A DNA stretch of 64,000 bases from contig CM060732.1 of NCBI GenBank assembly GCA_030704615.1, positions 22,692,001 to 22,756,000 of the forward strand, in the 5' to 3' direction. The notes beneath the pieces were generated by a model. That model did no database searches and was not told where the DNA came from. It worked only from the letters and a program-made list of their open reading frames with translations. The translations under genes were made by a program, and so were the position numbers. The DNA comes from Takakia lepidozioides (Eukaryota > Streptophyta > Takakiopsida > Takakiales > Takakiaceae). This document shows positions 54,370 through 64,000 of this stretch, piece by piece. Each line of letters begins with the position of its first letter. Position 1 is the stretch's first letter.

Positions 54370-57300
54370 TCAACGCTTCTTTCGCTTTTGAGGTCGCCCT
54401 TCGAAAGCTGCAACCGCCTCGGATGCATTTCCCATTTCTGAGGCACGCACCCAAGATGCCTCCACATGATGATAGCCCTTCCATTTGACGAGATACTCCG
54501 TTTCTCGGTTCCTGAACCTCCTCGACTTAAGTATTGCCTCCACCTCATACTCAGGTTCATTTTCATGATCCAACAACATAGGTGGCGGACGCAACACTTG
54601 ATGCCGATTCGGACGCGCTTCATCTTTGAAGTAAGGCTTCAAAAGGGAGACATGGAATACTGGGTGCACCTTGCTGTTTGCCGGCAGCTCCAATTCATAC
54701 ACATCCTCATTCATAACCTTCCGAATGCGAAAGGGTCCCACATACGGGGTACGAACTTCGGACTCACTTCCGGAGGTAGTCGGAAATTCTTGATGTTCAA
54801 CCAGACCTCTGTGCCTGCCTCAAACTTCACTTCCCTCCGCTTCCGATTCGCCTGCCTTTCATACCGTTTCCTAGCTTTGGCAATATTGTACTTTGCGAGC
54901 TTCAACAAACGCTCGCGTTCTTCCAGTACCGCCGCTACTGCCGGTTCCTCAACGTCCTGGGCGGCCCAACTTGTCGGCACCAGAGGTGCTTTTCCATAGA
55001 CCAATACAAAAGGGGAAACTCCCGTTGCGGAGTGTTCTGTGTTATTATAACAGAACTCTGCCGTGTCTAAGTGTTCCATCCAGTCTGATTGGTCTGCCGA
55101 CACGTAATTCCGCAAGAATTGCTTCACTACGGAATTCACTCTTTCCGTTTGGCCGTCCGTCGTAGGTCGGAAGGCGGTGCTCATCTTCAGCCTCGTCCCC
55201 ATCTTCTTCCAAAGTGTCCTCCAAAATTTACTCGTAAACTTTGGATCGCGATCCGAGACAATATCCTTCGGGACTCCATGATGCTTTAAGACGTGGGCGA
55301 AGTAAAGTCGTCGTGTCTCCTGCGCCGTTGCCGTCTCCTTGGTGGGGATGAAATGGCCCATTTTACTGAACCTATCTACCACCACCATGATTGCATCGAA
55401 TCCTTTTGACAGCGGCATAGCAGTCATGAAATCCATCGAGACGCTTTCCCAAGTCCCCTCTGGAATCGGCAAGGGTTGTAACAGCCCCGCTTGCTTTTAC
55501 TCGCTCCGGTTTTGTTGGCATGTGGTGCATGTCTTGACATACTCCTCTGCCTCCTCCCTCAGTTTGGGCCATAAATACTCTTTCTTCAAGAGTGCCACAG
55601 TGCGCTTGGCTCCGCCGTGGCCCGCAAGTGGGCTATCATGGCATTCTCTCAAGAGGCTATCTCTGATCCCTCCCTTCGGCACGTAGAGACGTTTTTGCTT
55701 ATACCGGAGCAGTCCATTTTGCAAGTGGAACTGCGATTTAACCCCCATTCTCAAGTCCTGCATCACGGACTTTGCCAGCTCATCCTTCCGGCAAGCCTTC
55801 CGGATCTTCCTTTGGAGCGCCGTCTCGCCCTTGTACACCAACAAGAGCTACTGCTTTCTACTTAAAGCATCGGCCACCACATTGTCCCGTCCCGGTTTGT
55901 ACTGGATATCCACGTCGAACACTGCCAAAGTATCTTGCCACCTAAGTTGTTTTGGGGACAACTTGGGTGCGTGGCAAAATACTTCACCGTGACATTGTCC
56001 GTGAACACCTTCACTGGGTTGGAACCAACATAGTGGCGCCAGAGCTCAAGGCAATGCACACACCGCCTTCATCTCTTTTTCGTGCGTCGGCCACCGTCGC
56101 TCCACTTCATTCAGTTTCTTACTTTCGTAAGCCACTGGACGTCCATCTTGCATAAGTACACCCCCAATCGCGAAGTCCGATGCATCTGTATGAATCTCAA
56201 ACGGACGATCGAACTCCGGGATTTTCAAGACTGGAGCTTCCGTCATCCGCTGCTTCAATTCAGCAAAAGCTTGGCCACAAAATGTGTTCCATACCCAGAC
56301 TTTGGATTTACACAGAAGGTCCGACAGCGGCCCTGCGATCTTGGCGAAATTTCTCACATACTTCCGGTAATAGGAGGCGAGTCCTAGGAAGGATCGCACT
56401 CCCGGGACCGAAGTCAGAGGCTCCCAGTCCAAGATCGCCCTCACCTTTCTGTCATCCATTTTGATCCCATCCTGTGTAATCACATGCCCTAGGAACTCCA
56501 CTTTTGTGACCCCGAATTCGCACTTTGAAGCTTTGGCATACAGCTTCCCTTCTCGCAATTTTTGGAACACCCTTTTGAGGTGCTCCAGGTGCTCCTCCTT
56601 TGTTTTCGAGTACACCAAGATGTCGTCGATGTACACGATCACAAAGTCATCCAACCACTCCTGGAAAAGGCTGTTCATCAGCGTGCTAAATGTCGCTGGT
56701 GCATTGGTGAGCCCAAAAGGCATCACCAAGAACTCATATGAACCATACCTTGTCCTGCACGCGGTCTTCTCCTCATCTCCTTCCGCCACCCGAATTTGGT
56801 GATAGCCGGAGCGCAAGTCGATCCGGCTGAAATACTTCGCTCCTGCCAACCGATCGAAGAGGTCGTCGATCCTTGGCAAAGGGTACCGGTTTTTGATAGT
56901 CACCTTATTCAGAGCCCTGTAATCGACACACATCCGCAGCGTCCCATCTTTCTTGTTTGCAAATAGCACCGGGGCTCCGTAAGGTGACTTACTCGGCCGG
57001 ATGTACCCCTTTGACATTAGATCCTTGAGCTGAGTCTTCAGCTCGACCAACTCTCTGTGGCTCAACCGGTAGGGCGCCTTGGCAGGCGGTTTCGATCCTG
57101 GTATCACCTCAATCTTGTGGTCAACTCCTCTTCGCGGTGGCAAGCCGCTTGGTAAATCCTCCGGCATCACATCCTGGTATTTCTCCAAAATCCCCTTGAT
57201 CCAATCTGGGCTCGGCTCCCCCTCGCCTTCTCTTTTCACTTCTCTAATGTAAAGCAAAAACTGGGGCTCGTGTGCCTCCTCCACGGCCCACTCCTTTGCT

Positions 57301-57671
57301 AACAGAAGGTTTATTCGCCCTCCCACGGATTTGGGCGTTTCTGACACTCATAAAACCTCGTCGCCATTCCCACATGGCAGCGTGACTACTCTCTTGCGGC
57401 CATCTATGACCGCTCCGGATTTGCTCAAAAAGGTCATCCCCAAAATGAGATCCACTCCATCGATCTCGCAGATGGTGAAGTTCTCACGTCCCTCCCAACT
57501 CCCCAGTTGAAGAGGAACATCAATCGCCAACCTTGTCGCCAACTGTGGTTCTCCTTTGGCAGAACGCACCTCAATAGAGGCCCCCACGTCACTTGTCGGG
57601 AGTCCCAGTTTTTGTGCCGTTGCCGGTGTCATGAAGGAGTGCGACACTCCTGTGTCCACCAACAACGACAC
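54370..57671 (-). pseudogene. Element B pol: protease, reverse transcriptase, RNase H, integrase, chromodomain
   Basis: Order on the minus strand: aspartic protease (SLLVDTGVSHSF, 57671 down); reverse transcriptase with [28 protein letters not shown] and [10 protein letters not shown]; RNase H ([28 protein letters not shown] near 55870); integrase zinc region (HDSPLAGHGG, CTTCQQNR); integrase catalytic Asp, Asp, Glu in VSMDFMTAMP, IVSDRDPKF and TTDGQTERVN. Then GTEVWLNIKN and a terminal chromodomain (YEVEAILKSRRF, EYLVKWKGYHHVEASW), which in chromoviruses guides insertion to marked chromatin. Frame changes near 56050, 55970 and 54740 and stops near 55852 and 55497 make it inactive. Confidence 0.93.
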
Positions 57672-58981
57672 ATTAGTTCGGATATTATCCCATCCACGAA
57701 CAATAACTGACTCCTTTTTCGTAAGGCGCCAGTTTCCTGATACAACTCACAAGAAAATTTGCCTACCTTGCAAGTCCTGGCGACCACCGCTTCCACCAAG
57801 CGACTGATGGTATCTTCCGACAGCTCCGTGGTCGCCCGAGTCATGTTCAATTGCCGGGGCTTCGTGCACTTCTTGGCCAGGTGCCCGGGCTCCCCGCAAT
57901 TGAAACATACTCCATCAAAGGTCGCCTTCTGTCCGCCATAAGCCGCTCCACCCGCTTTTCCTTTCGAAGCACCGGGTGCCGCCTTGACGTGTGAAGGCCC
58001 TCCCTTCGATTTCCACGTGCCATTTTCGCCGCGTGGCCTATCCCACTTCTTTTCCGGTCGGAAGGAGTCACCTTCCCGCCGAATCTTCTTGTGGTTCAGC
58101 TCCGTACGACCTTGTCTTTCACCCCTAGGAACATCTGAGAAACATTCAGCCCTCTCAATTGCCTCGTTCAAAGTCTTGGGTGGCTTCTCCTCCAACTTCC
58201 GCCTGGCCCATGGGGCCAGTCCCGCCACAAAGTTGAAGACCATTTCTGGTTCTGCCATGTCCGCGACTTTGAGCAACAGCACATTGAAAGCCTGGACATA
58301 TCCCCGAATGTCATCTGTTTGCTTCAAATTCCTCATCTTGTCCCGGGCGAGCCAGGACGCGTTGAGGGGCACAAACTGTCTCTTCATCAAATCCTTGAAC
58401 CCACTCCAGTTCAAGGTTTCCGGGCTTGGACCTCGGTCGTGAAGGCGTTTCTGCCACCATTGTTGAGCATAGCCCCTCAAATAGGTGGGGGCCACTTCCA
58501 CCCGATCCTCGTCACTCAACTTGGCCGCCCGGAAGTACTTCTCTAGCTCCAAGAGCCAGGTGTTGAGTGCCTTCCGATTTTGGACGCCCTCAAAGGTGTC
58601 GGGTTCCTTAGGCTTCACCTTAAACTTTGCCTTAGCGGAAGTGGCATTAGCCGCCTTCAACACGTCTTTCAACGTCCCGCCAAACTGCGCCAACAACCCT
58701 TCCCAAAAGGCTGCCGGCATGGGAGGCATCTCTTGATTTGTCGGAGCTCTCAAGGATTCCTCGGGCTCCGACTCCTCGGATTCCTCCTGCTCCTGAGCGG
58801 CCTCGTTTTCGGAAACATTCATCGCTTCCTCAAACGGCCGCCTCGGTGACACGTCGCCCCCATCGGGCTCACCGGGATCATCATCTTTTGGGCCGTTCCG
58901 CTTTCGCTTCGGCTTGCCCGACCCCATGATGAGGCCAATCCCAAGGACGATCGCGTACTGAACTCTAAGCTCTGATACCAA
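57629..58981 (-). CDS. Element B gag with one zinc knuckle
   Basis: Reads from about 58924 (MGSGKPKRKRNGPKDD; upstream codons overlap the primer site). An acidic region is followed by the gag core (NTWLLELEKYFRAAKLSDED, QQWWQKRLHD, FKDLMKRQFVPLNA, QTDDIRGYVQAFNVLLLKVA) and knuckle CFNCGEPGHLAKKC. The C-terminus runs into a frame change near 57715 (a T-run), after which the protease continues in another frame. In intact relatives gag and pol are usually one frame or a simple shift. Confidence 0.9.
   Translation of the reverse strand: MVSELRVQYAIVLGIGLIMGSGKPKRKRNGPKDDDPGEPDGGDVSPRRPFEEAMNVSENEAAQEQEESEESEPEESLRAPTNQEMPPMPAAFWEGLLAQFGGTLKDVLKAANATSAKAKFKVKPKEPDTFEGVQNRKALNTWLLELEKYFRAAKLSDEDRVEVAPTYLRGYAQQWWQKRLHDRGPSPETLNWSGFKDLMKRQFVPLNASWLARDKMRNLKQTDDIRGYVQAFNVLLLKVADMAEPEMVFNFVAGLAPWARRKLEEKPPKTLNEAIERAECFSDVPRGERQGRTELNHKKIRREGDSFRPEKKWDRPRGENGTWKSKGGPSHVKAAPGASKGKAGGAAYGGQKATFDGVCFNCGEPGHLAKKCTKPRQLNMTRATTELSEDTISRLVEAVVARTCKVGKFSCELYQETGALRKRSQLLFVDGIISELMCRCWWTQECRTPS
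58969..58980 (-). promoter_or_regulatory. Element B primer-binding site for initiator tRNA-Met
   Basis: The minus strand reads TGGTATCAGAGC two bases inside the 5' LTR (58983). This is the classic plant primer site complementary to the 3' end of initiator tRNA-Met. Confidence 0.92.
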
Positions 58982-58982
58982 G

Positions 58983-59719
58983 TGTCGCGCACCTCACTTC
59001 GGTAAACTCCCCTTCAAGTCATAGTAACTCGCTTTGATGCGCGCGCCTGACTCCCAACCTGGCCGCCGGGCCAACTTGGAGCTTCGGCTGCTCACCGGGA
59101 CATAACGGTCCCCCCTTCACTTCCCTCTAAAACCCTCCACCTAATTGGGACTAGGAGAATTCCCTTTGGTAGATGGCAGTCCGGAACAGCTCCCCACTCT
59201 TTGGTCGCTTTCCGGCTCGCTCGCTTACTCACTAGTTTTTTGACACCAACGGGCTTGCACCGTTCTCGGGGTTACTACTCCCTATATATACTTCTGTAGC
59301 TGTCCGCGGGGGTTTCACAACCAGCCATGCCATTTTATGGCGAACCACCACGAAGACCCTCGATTCTCGGTGGTGAGTCGCGGTGAGTCTTGGCCCGCTC
59401 ACCACGGCCCTTATGGACCGTGATGAGTCCCAAGACTCCCCACGACTCCCACCACGAGGTCTCTGCCCCCTTGGTGAGTCCTATGCCACCCCCACTAAGT
59501 CCCACTAAGTCCCACTAAGCTACCACCACCCCTTGTGGAGCCACCCCCCACCGCAACCCGGTGTGCGGGGCTCCACCTAGTGAGCGCCTCCGCCTCCTTG
59601 AGTGCTTTGGGCACTCAAGGGTGCTTCAGCCCCTGTACCTATCGCTGCTACTGCCCCCACCACAGGGGCAGCCCCTCTTGTGTCCCGACCTCCCTGCCCT
59701 CAAGGCAAAGGGCGCGACA
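58983..59719 (-). mobile_element. Element B 5' LTR
   Basis: 737 bp, TGTCGCGCACC to GGGCGCGACA on the plus strand. It contains CTCCCTATATATACTTCTG, a TATA-like core whose complement would face into the element. Confidence 0.92.
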
Positions 59720-60255
59720 TCTGGTGGGATCATGGTGGTTGGAGAATTAAAGAATTTGATGTGAATCAAATTCCTTGTGAAACTGAGAAGGAAAGATTGT
59801 CCAAACGATTCTTTCAGAGGTTCTTGGAATTGCCAGACGGTTGTAAAGAAAACATTCTTAAGAGAGTGCATGATGCTGACCCTGAGTGCGGTCTGGAGAA
59901 AGGAGTGATAAAGATTTATCAGGTGGCATGTAGAGGAAGAGCACGTTGGTTACCAACACTGGTTTATGTGATAGCATTGCTATCCATTAAGCGAGTAGAG
60001 TTTGAAGGCTGGGAGGAAAGAAAGGTGAATGTTTATACTCATATGCATGAAGAGCTTGTACTGGTAAAGAATTGGATTCCAAAGGATATTTTGTGGATCA
60101 AACTGACACCAAAAACAGCTTTCCAGACTTGTTTGCCATATGATTATATGGTAACGGAGACTTCTAGTATAGCCAAGGGTGTATTGAAGCTTGAAAGAAA
60201 CCCAGGCATATACGAGAGATATTACAGAAGAGAGTTTTGGTTATTGCCACATTAA
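59720..60255 (+). CDS. Element A2 resumes: family A 5' ORF (3' part)
   Basis: After the TCTGG duplication the sequence continues exactly where A2's leader stopped at 42602. It encodes IWWDHGGWRIKEFDVNQIPC, then LSKRFFQRFLELPDGCKENI and RYYRREFWLLPH up to the stop at 60253. It is nearly identical to the A1 copy, with substitutions such as T to R after GGW and Y to D in PYGYM/PYDYM. Confidence 0.85.
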
Positions 60256-60276
60256 AAGAAATGAAAGACATGGGAC

Positions 60277-62250
60277 ATGAGTGATGAAAGAGAAGCTAGA
60301 CGCCAAAGATATTCAGCAAAAAGAGAAAGCTATCTGAAAGCTAATTATCCATATCTTTGGGAGAGAGGAATAGACAAATCATCTGGACCTCTCACACCAT
60401 TAAGATCAGAGAATATTTCACCCATACCGGAAGAACTAGAGTTGGATGCCACTCCTTCTTTTTCTTTGCAAGAAAGATTAAGAGAATTGGTACGGGAAGA
60501 AGATCAATCACGAGGGGAAAGATCTGAGGTACATCCCTTGATAAAAGATTTGACAGAAATCTTTGATAAGAGTTGGCATGGAACACCAAAAGCAGGAACT
60601 CCAGCTTCTGAAGTGGAGGCTGAAGAAGGAGGAGAGGATGTGGCAGAGCCAACGGAGAGTTCAGACTCTCCAACACCATTGCAGTTGAGTTACATGAGTG
60701 AAGAAGAAACCCAAGGGCAGAACTTGGAGGATGAAAATAGAGAGAAGAAATTGGAAGATGAAGAGTATGAAGAAGTAGACCCAACAGCTGAGGTTGAAAC
60801 TACAACCAGGACATCCCAACCCGTTGGACCTGGATCAAGTGGAGCACTTGGATCACAGGCCAACGAAGGTGTCGGCTCAGGGGGATCAGGCGGGCTGCCT
60901 GGATCTGGCTCTGGGGGGACTGGGAGTGTGGGAAGTAGTGCAACTGGAGCTGGGAATACTGTGAATATCGTGGGGCCAGTAGCAAGGAGTGCTCAAGGGC
61001 CACCACTTGGTGGAAGATCCACCACAACAACAACAGGTCCTGAAGGACCAGCACCAGCAAGGGTGCCAGCACCTGTCAGTGGACAGAAGGTAGGGCCACA
61101 GATGGCGTTAGAAACCAACACGGGCAAAACCACCTTTTCCAATATATTCAGGAAAAGGGGATCCCGATGTACACATTAACCAATTTGAGCACATGTGTAT
61201 AGTGAACAATGAGAATGGCGATGATGCCAAGATGAGATTGTTTCCTTGTTCACTTATCAAGAAAGCAAGTGAATGGTATGCAAGATTCCCTGATAATCAT
61301 TTCCTAACCTGGAATGGCTTGAATACAGCATTCCGAAATAGGTTCAGGACAAGTAAAACTGAGGATGAAGTGTATGGAAGTTTACAACAGTTAAAGCAAA
61401 AGAAGCATGAAACTGTTGAGGAGTATATGGAAAAGATGGAATTGATGATGAAAAAGTTGGCTGCTGTACCAGCACCAGGTTTACAGAAGACTTGGTTTGT
61501 GAGTGGACTAAGACCAGAGTTGCAAAAGAAAGTGGATATGTTACCCCATAATACAATGGAGAAGGCATTTGAAACTGCAAACAGAATTGAGCAATTGGGA
61601 ATGCTCAGGAGAGAGAAAAGGGATGATGAGGACTCTGAGGATGAGTCAGATGAAGAAGAAGAGCAAGAACTAAAAAGGAAAAGTAAGAAAAAAGAGAAGT
61701 TGAAGAGGGATAACTATGAGAAAAGATTAGAAGAAATCTTAAAGAAGTATGCCACAGAGGCTGCAACACATTGGAGGAAGGGTGTATGGTGTGCAAAGTG
61801 CCAGAATGAAGGCCATACCACCACTGAATGCCACATGAAGGAGAAACACTGTACTATCTGTAAAATGGATAACCATTCTACTAAGAATTGTTACTACAAC
61901 AGAAGGACAGTTGCAAGAGAACCTAGGCAAGTAAGGGTGCATCAGGTGCAGCCCCAGCCAAGAAGAAACAATGATCAGGACCACTATGGTAGGTCTGGTG
62001 GTTATAACAATGGCATGGAATGGAGAGGTAATTTAAGAGGGAATTACCAAGGAAATTCTAGAGGCAAGTATTTGGGTAATCCAAGGGGGAATTACCAGCC
62101 CAGGAATCAAGATTACAGAAATAATCCAAGAGCAGACCAAGGGCGAGGACCCAATGGTGAAGAATTGTGTTACTATTGTAATCAGCCAGGACATCGCAAG
62201 GCAGCCTGTTCATTCTGGATTAGACACCAGAATGAGATGAGAGCTCCTAT
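60277..62250 (+). pseudogene. A2 gag, cut by element C
   Basis: Intact start MSDEREARRQRYSAKRESYL. The acidic region and Gly/Ser repeat are open to about 61120. Around there a one-base shift at GAAACCAACACGGG (A1: CAACCAACACGGG) leads to a stop at 61177. The gag core continues in another frame from 61193 (MCIVNNENGDDAKMRLFPCS) through all three CCHC knuckles. The frame is truncated at EMRAPM (62250), where element C is inserted. It shows the ancestral bases at the two positions where A1 gag is broken. Confidence 0.88.
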
Positions 62251-62780
62251 GTCGTGCGCATACATATCGCTACACAACTACATCGCTGTCCAAACCACAC
62301 CACACATATATGCACAATAAAGTAGTCTGCCACAATGATAAACAAGCTAAAAAAAGGACACACACTCCCAACACAAGAAATATAAAATCCATCGCTATCA
62401 CTCATTGAAACAAAAGTCGAGCCAGGGGCACCCCAAGCTATGTGGACTCCACCCCACAATAACCTGTACCCCTACATAAGCACACTCAAACCTAAACACA
62501 TGCAGGAGCTCGGTCGCGCAGGCTCAACTCGAGAGAGATGAGCCGCGCGACTGCCGCTCTCGTGAAGATAAGACGGACCAGGTGTCAAACTAAACTTGAC
62601 ACCTGATTTAACACTTGACCTAAATCCAAGTGTTAAGTACAAATAACTAGTTTTATTCTAGCTGTTTTCACACTGTGCTTATTTAACTTGACAGCTGTCG
62701 TGCGCATACATATCGCTACACAACTACATCGCTGTCCAAACCACACCACACATATATGCACAATAAAGTAGTCTGCCACA
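62251..62780 (-). mobile_element. Element C 3' LTR with terminal direct repeats
   Basis: On the minus strand it starts TGTGGCAGACTACTT (62780), just after the purine tract AGCTAAGGGGGCGAT, and ends GCGCACGACA at 62251 next to A2 gag. The first and last 80 or so bases are the same sequence (62251-62333 and 62699-62780). Thus it is either a 530-bp LTR with duplicated ends, or a very short LTR pair around about 365 bp. The other end of C is outside the window. Confidence 0.65.
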
Positions 62781-63040
62781 ATCGCCCCCTTAGCTGGTGG
62801 ATAGGTCCCTCTACCTCCAGATAGCTACAAGATGAAATAGCCACAACCGTACTAAGTCCTCTATCCCTATCCCTATTGTACTCAAACTCTATAGACCAAG
62901 AGGCCGGGTACAAGAGTAGCCCCATCGTTAGTCACCGTCTTGCAATCTGTGAACTTGAGCCAGGATCTCGTGTGTTCAAGGTCTCCTAGTAGCTGGGCCT
63001 TGCGTTTCTTGTTAGCCTTCCATGGTTGTATCCACTCCCA
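62781..63040 (-). other. Element C non-coding stretch between integrase stop and LTR
   Basis: Ends in the purine-rich tract adjoining the LTR. No gene is seen. Confidence 0.5.
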
Positions 63041-63997
63041 CTATCCAATGCAATGTGGACATAACCAATCCCCATCTGGAACCATCTCAAGAGGTGGAGT
63101 CAAGCATCCCATATGCCAACCTCTAGAGCATCGATCACACACCAGCATGGTGGCTGCCCCTTTAGCAGACCCACACAACATGCACCTCAAACCTGCAGAT
63201 ACCACTGCCAGGTTTGGGTCAATCCTGCCATCAACATTCGGAAGGTGACATGGCGCACAATTACGCACATGGTCCTTCCAAGTTATGCCATCCCGACCCT
63301 CCAAGACCAAGACGCCTGAAGGCAAGACCTCTCGAACCCTCAAAATAACACGTCCTGCAGTCACATCCAGGGTCGTAGGAGCAGTCTGCTGCAGATAGAC
63401 ATAGTCACCAGGGTTGAATCTCCGAACCCCAGGACGATAGCCCCCACCACGTATGGTAGCATACCTCAACGTATCACGATGTTGTGCAATGGCAAGGTTC
63501 TCGAAAGCCATGGGCATGACTCTCTTGAACAACTCTGCACGCTGCTCACATGCACGTGCCCACACGTCCGGATCGTCAAGGTTAAGAACTGTAGCAGCTT
63601 CTCTGCGAATGGATGTAGGCAAATCCGGCTCTCGGCCAAAGAGAAGAAAGTATGGTGAGAAGGAGGCAAGTGATGCTTGCTTGCTGAACCTGTAGCCCAT
63701 GGCTAACCAGGGTAACTGAAGGTCCCAATCTCCTAGGTGTCCCTTCTGCAAGCCATACTTGCGCAAACCCCTCTTTACTGTCTGAACAACTCTCTCTGCC
63801 AAGCCATCGGCCTCAGGATGATCCCGAGAAGTGGTGCGGTGGTCTATCAAGGCCTTGTCACACAAAGCTTGAAACTCCCCCAAGAACTCTCTCCCTTGGT
63901 CCGTGAGTACCTCAGCTGGAGCACCGAATCGGCTAAGCACACAATCCAAGAATGCATACGCAGCTCCCTCACTAGCCTTATCAGGCAATGGAACCAA
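63041..63997 (-). CDS. Element C integrase with C-terminal PHD finger (partial)
   Basis: An open frame of 318 codons running off the right edge. The integrase core shows Asp in VLTDQGREFLG and Glu in GLAERVVQTVKRGLR; the first catalytic Asp lies outside the window. It continues with LPWLAMGYRFSKQASLASFS, YFLLFGREPDLP, RRFNPGDYVYLQQTAPTTLD and GITWKDHVRNCAPCHLP. The last 50 residues form a C4-H-C3 PHD finger: CMLC, LVCDRC, GWHMGC and WLCPHC. PHD fingers read histone H3 tails, so it may replace the chromodomain of chromoviruses as a targeting module. The frame is intact to its stop. Confidence 0.88.
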   Translation of the reverse strand: MVPLPDKASEGAAYAFLDCVLSRFGAPAEVLTDQGREFLGEFQALCDKALIDHRTTSRDHPEADGLAERVVQTVKRGLRKYGLQKGHLGDWDLQLPWLAMGYRFSKQASLASFSPYFLLFGREPDLPTSIRREAATVLNLDDPDVWARACEQRAELFKRVMPMAFENLAIAQHRDTLRYATIRGGGYRPGVRRFNPGDYVYLQQTAPTTLDVTAGRVILRVREVLPSGVLVLEGRDGITWKDHVRNCAPCHLPNVDGRIDPNLAVVSAGLRCMLCGSAKGAATMLVCDRCSRGWHMGCLTPPLEMVPDGDWLCPHCIG

Positions 63998-64000
63998 TTC

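Larger units (their letters stand above)
42603..59719 (-). mobile_element. Element B: Ty3/gypsy chromovirus, interrupted by A1
   Basis: The minus-strand element is bounded by LTRs beginning TGTCGCGCACC and ending GCGCGACA on the plus strand. The right (5') LTR is 58983-59719. The left (3') LTR is split into 42603-43181 and 53311-53463 by A1. The two LTRs differ at only a scattering of sites plus one TCCCACTAAG unit, which suggests a fairly recent insertion. The internal genes lie at 54370-58981. Confidence 0.9.

Overview
The window looks like intron-rich, repeat-laden nuclear DNA of a streptophyte (a charophyte alga or a seed-free land plant). The evidence is a ten-exon gene for mitochondrial ribosomal protein uL1, a plastid-type biotin carboxylase exon, plant-type (PLS-like) PPR repeats, L1-type LINEs with zf-RVT tails, and several Ty3/gypsy lineages including a chromodomain element with a tRNA-iMet primer site. 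I cannot name the species.

Left part (1-33 kb). A spliced gene for a beta-class DNA-methyltransferase-like protein runs off the left edge and ends at 1905. Two copies of one LINE family follow, facing each other (2611-5697 on + and 12425-11003 on -). They share a 3' tail that also occurs alone nearby. Between them are isolated exons with splice sites, one clearly from biotin carboxylase. The best host gene is uL1m (13510-19075, minus strand), for which all ten exons join in phase. A single-exon type II membrane glycosyltransferase-like gene lies at 22441-23289. Next come a LINE fragment, SINE-like repeats, TTAA-bounded inverted termini at 28151 and 31442, and coding-looking exons of unrecognised function.

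Middle (33-41 kb). A decayed, internally reshuffled PPR gene is cut by a Ty3/gypsy pol fragment (family A). It is followed by a second, diverged copy of the methyltransferase-like gene on the minus strand with the same three downstream intron positions and phases. That copy is truncated by a family A LTR. A separate fragment with a YIDD reverse-transcriptase box follows.

Right part (41.5-64 kb). This is a stack of nested LTR retrotransposons. Element A2 starts with its LTR at 41502. Element B, a chromovirus on the minus strand, is inserted in A2's leader (42603-59719, target duplication TCTGG). Element A1 (43182-53310) is inserted in B's left LTR with a GGGC(T) duplication. A2 resumes at 59720 and is cut at 62250 by element C, whose integrase carries a C-terminal PHD finger. 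Family A has an extra ORF ahead of gag, a reading frame that starts in the LTR and crosses the primer-binding site, two extra 3' ORFs, and a CACAGCC-type tandem repeat in both its LTR and its internal coding part.

Most mobile genes carry stops or frameshifts. The intact-looking host genes are uL1m and the glycosyltransferase-like gene.
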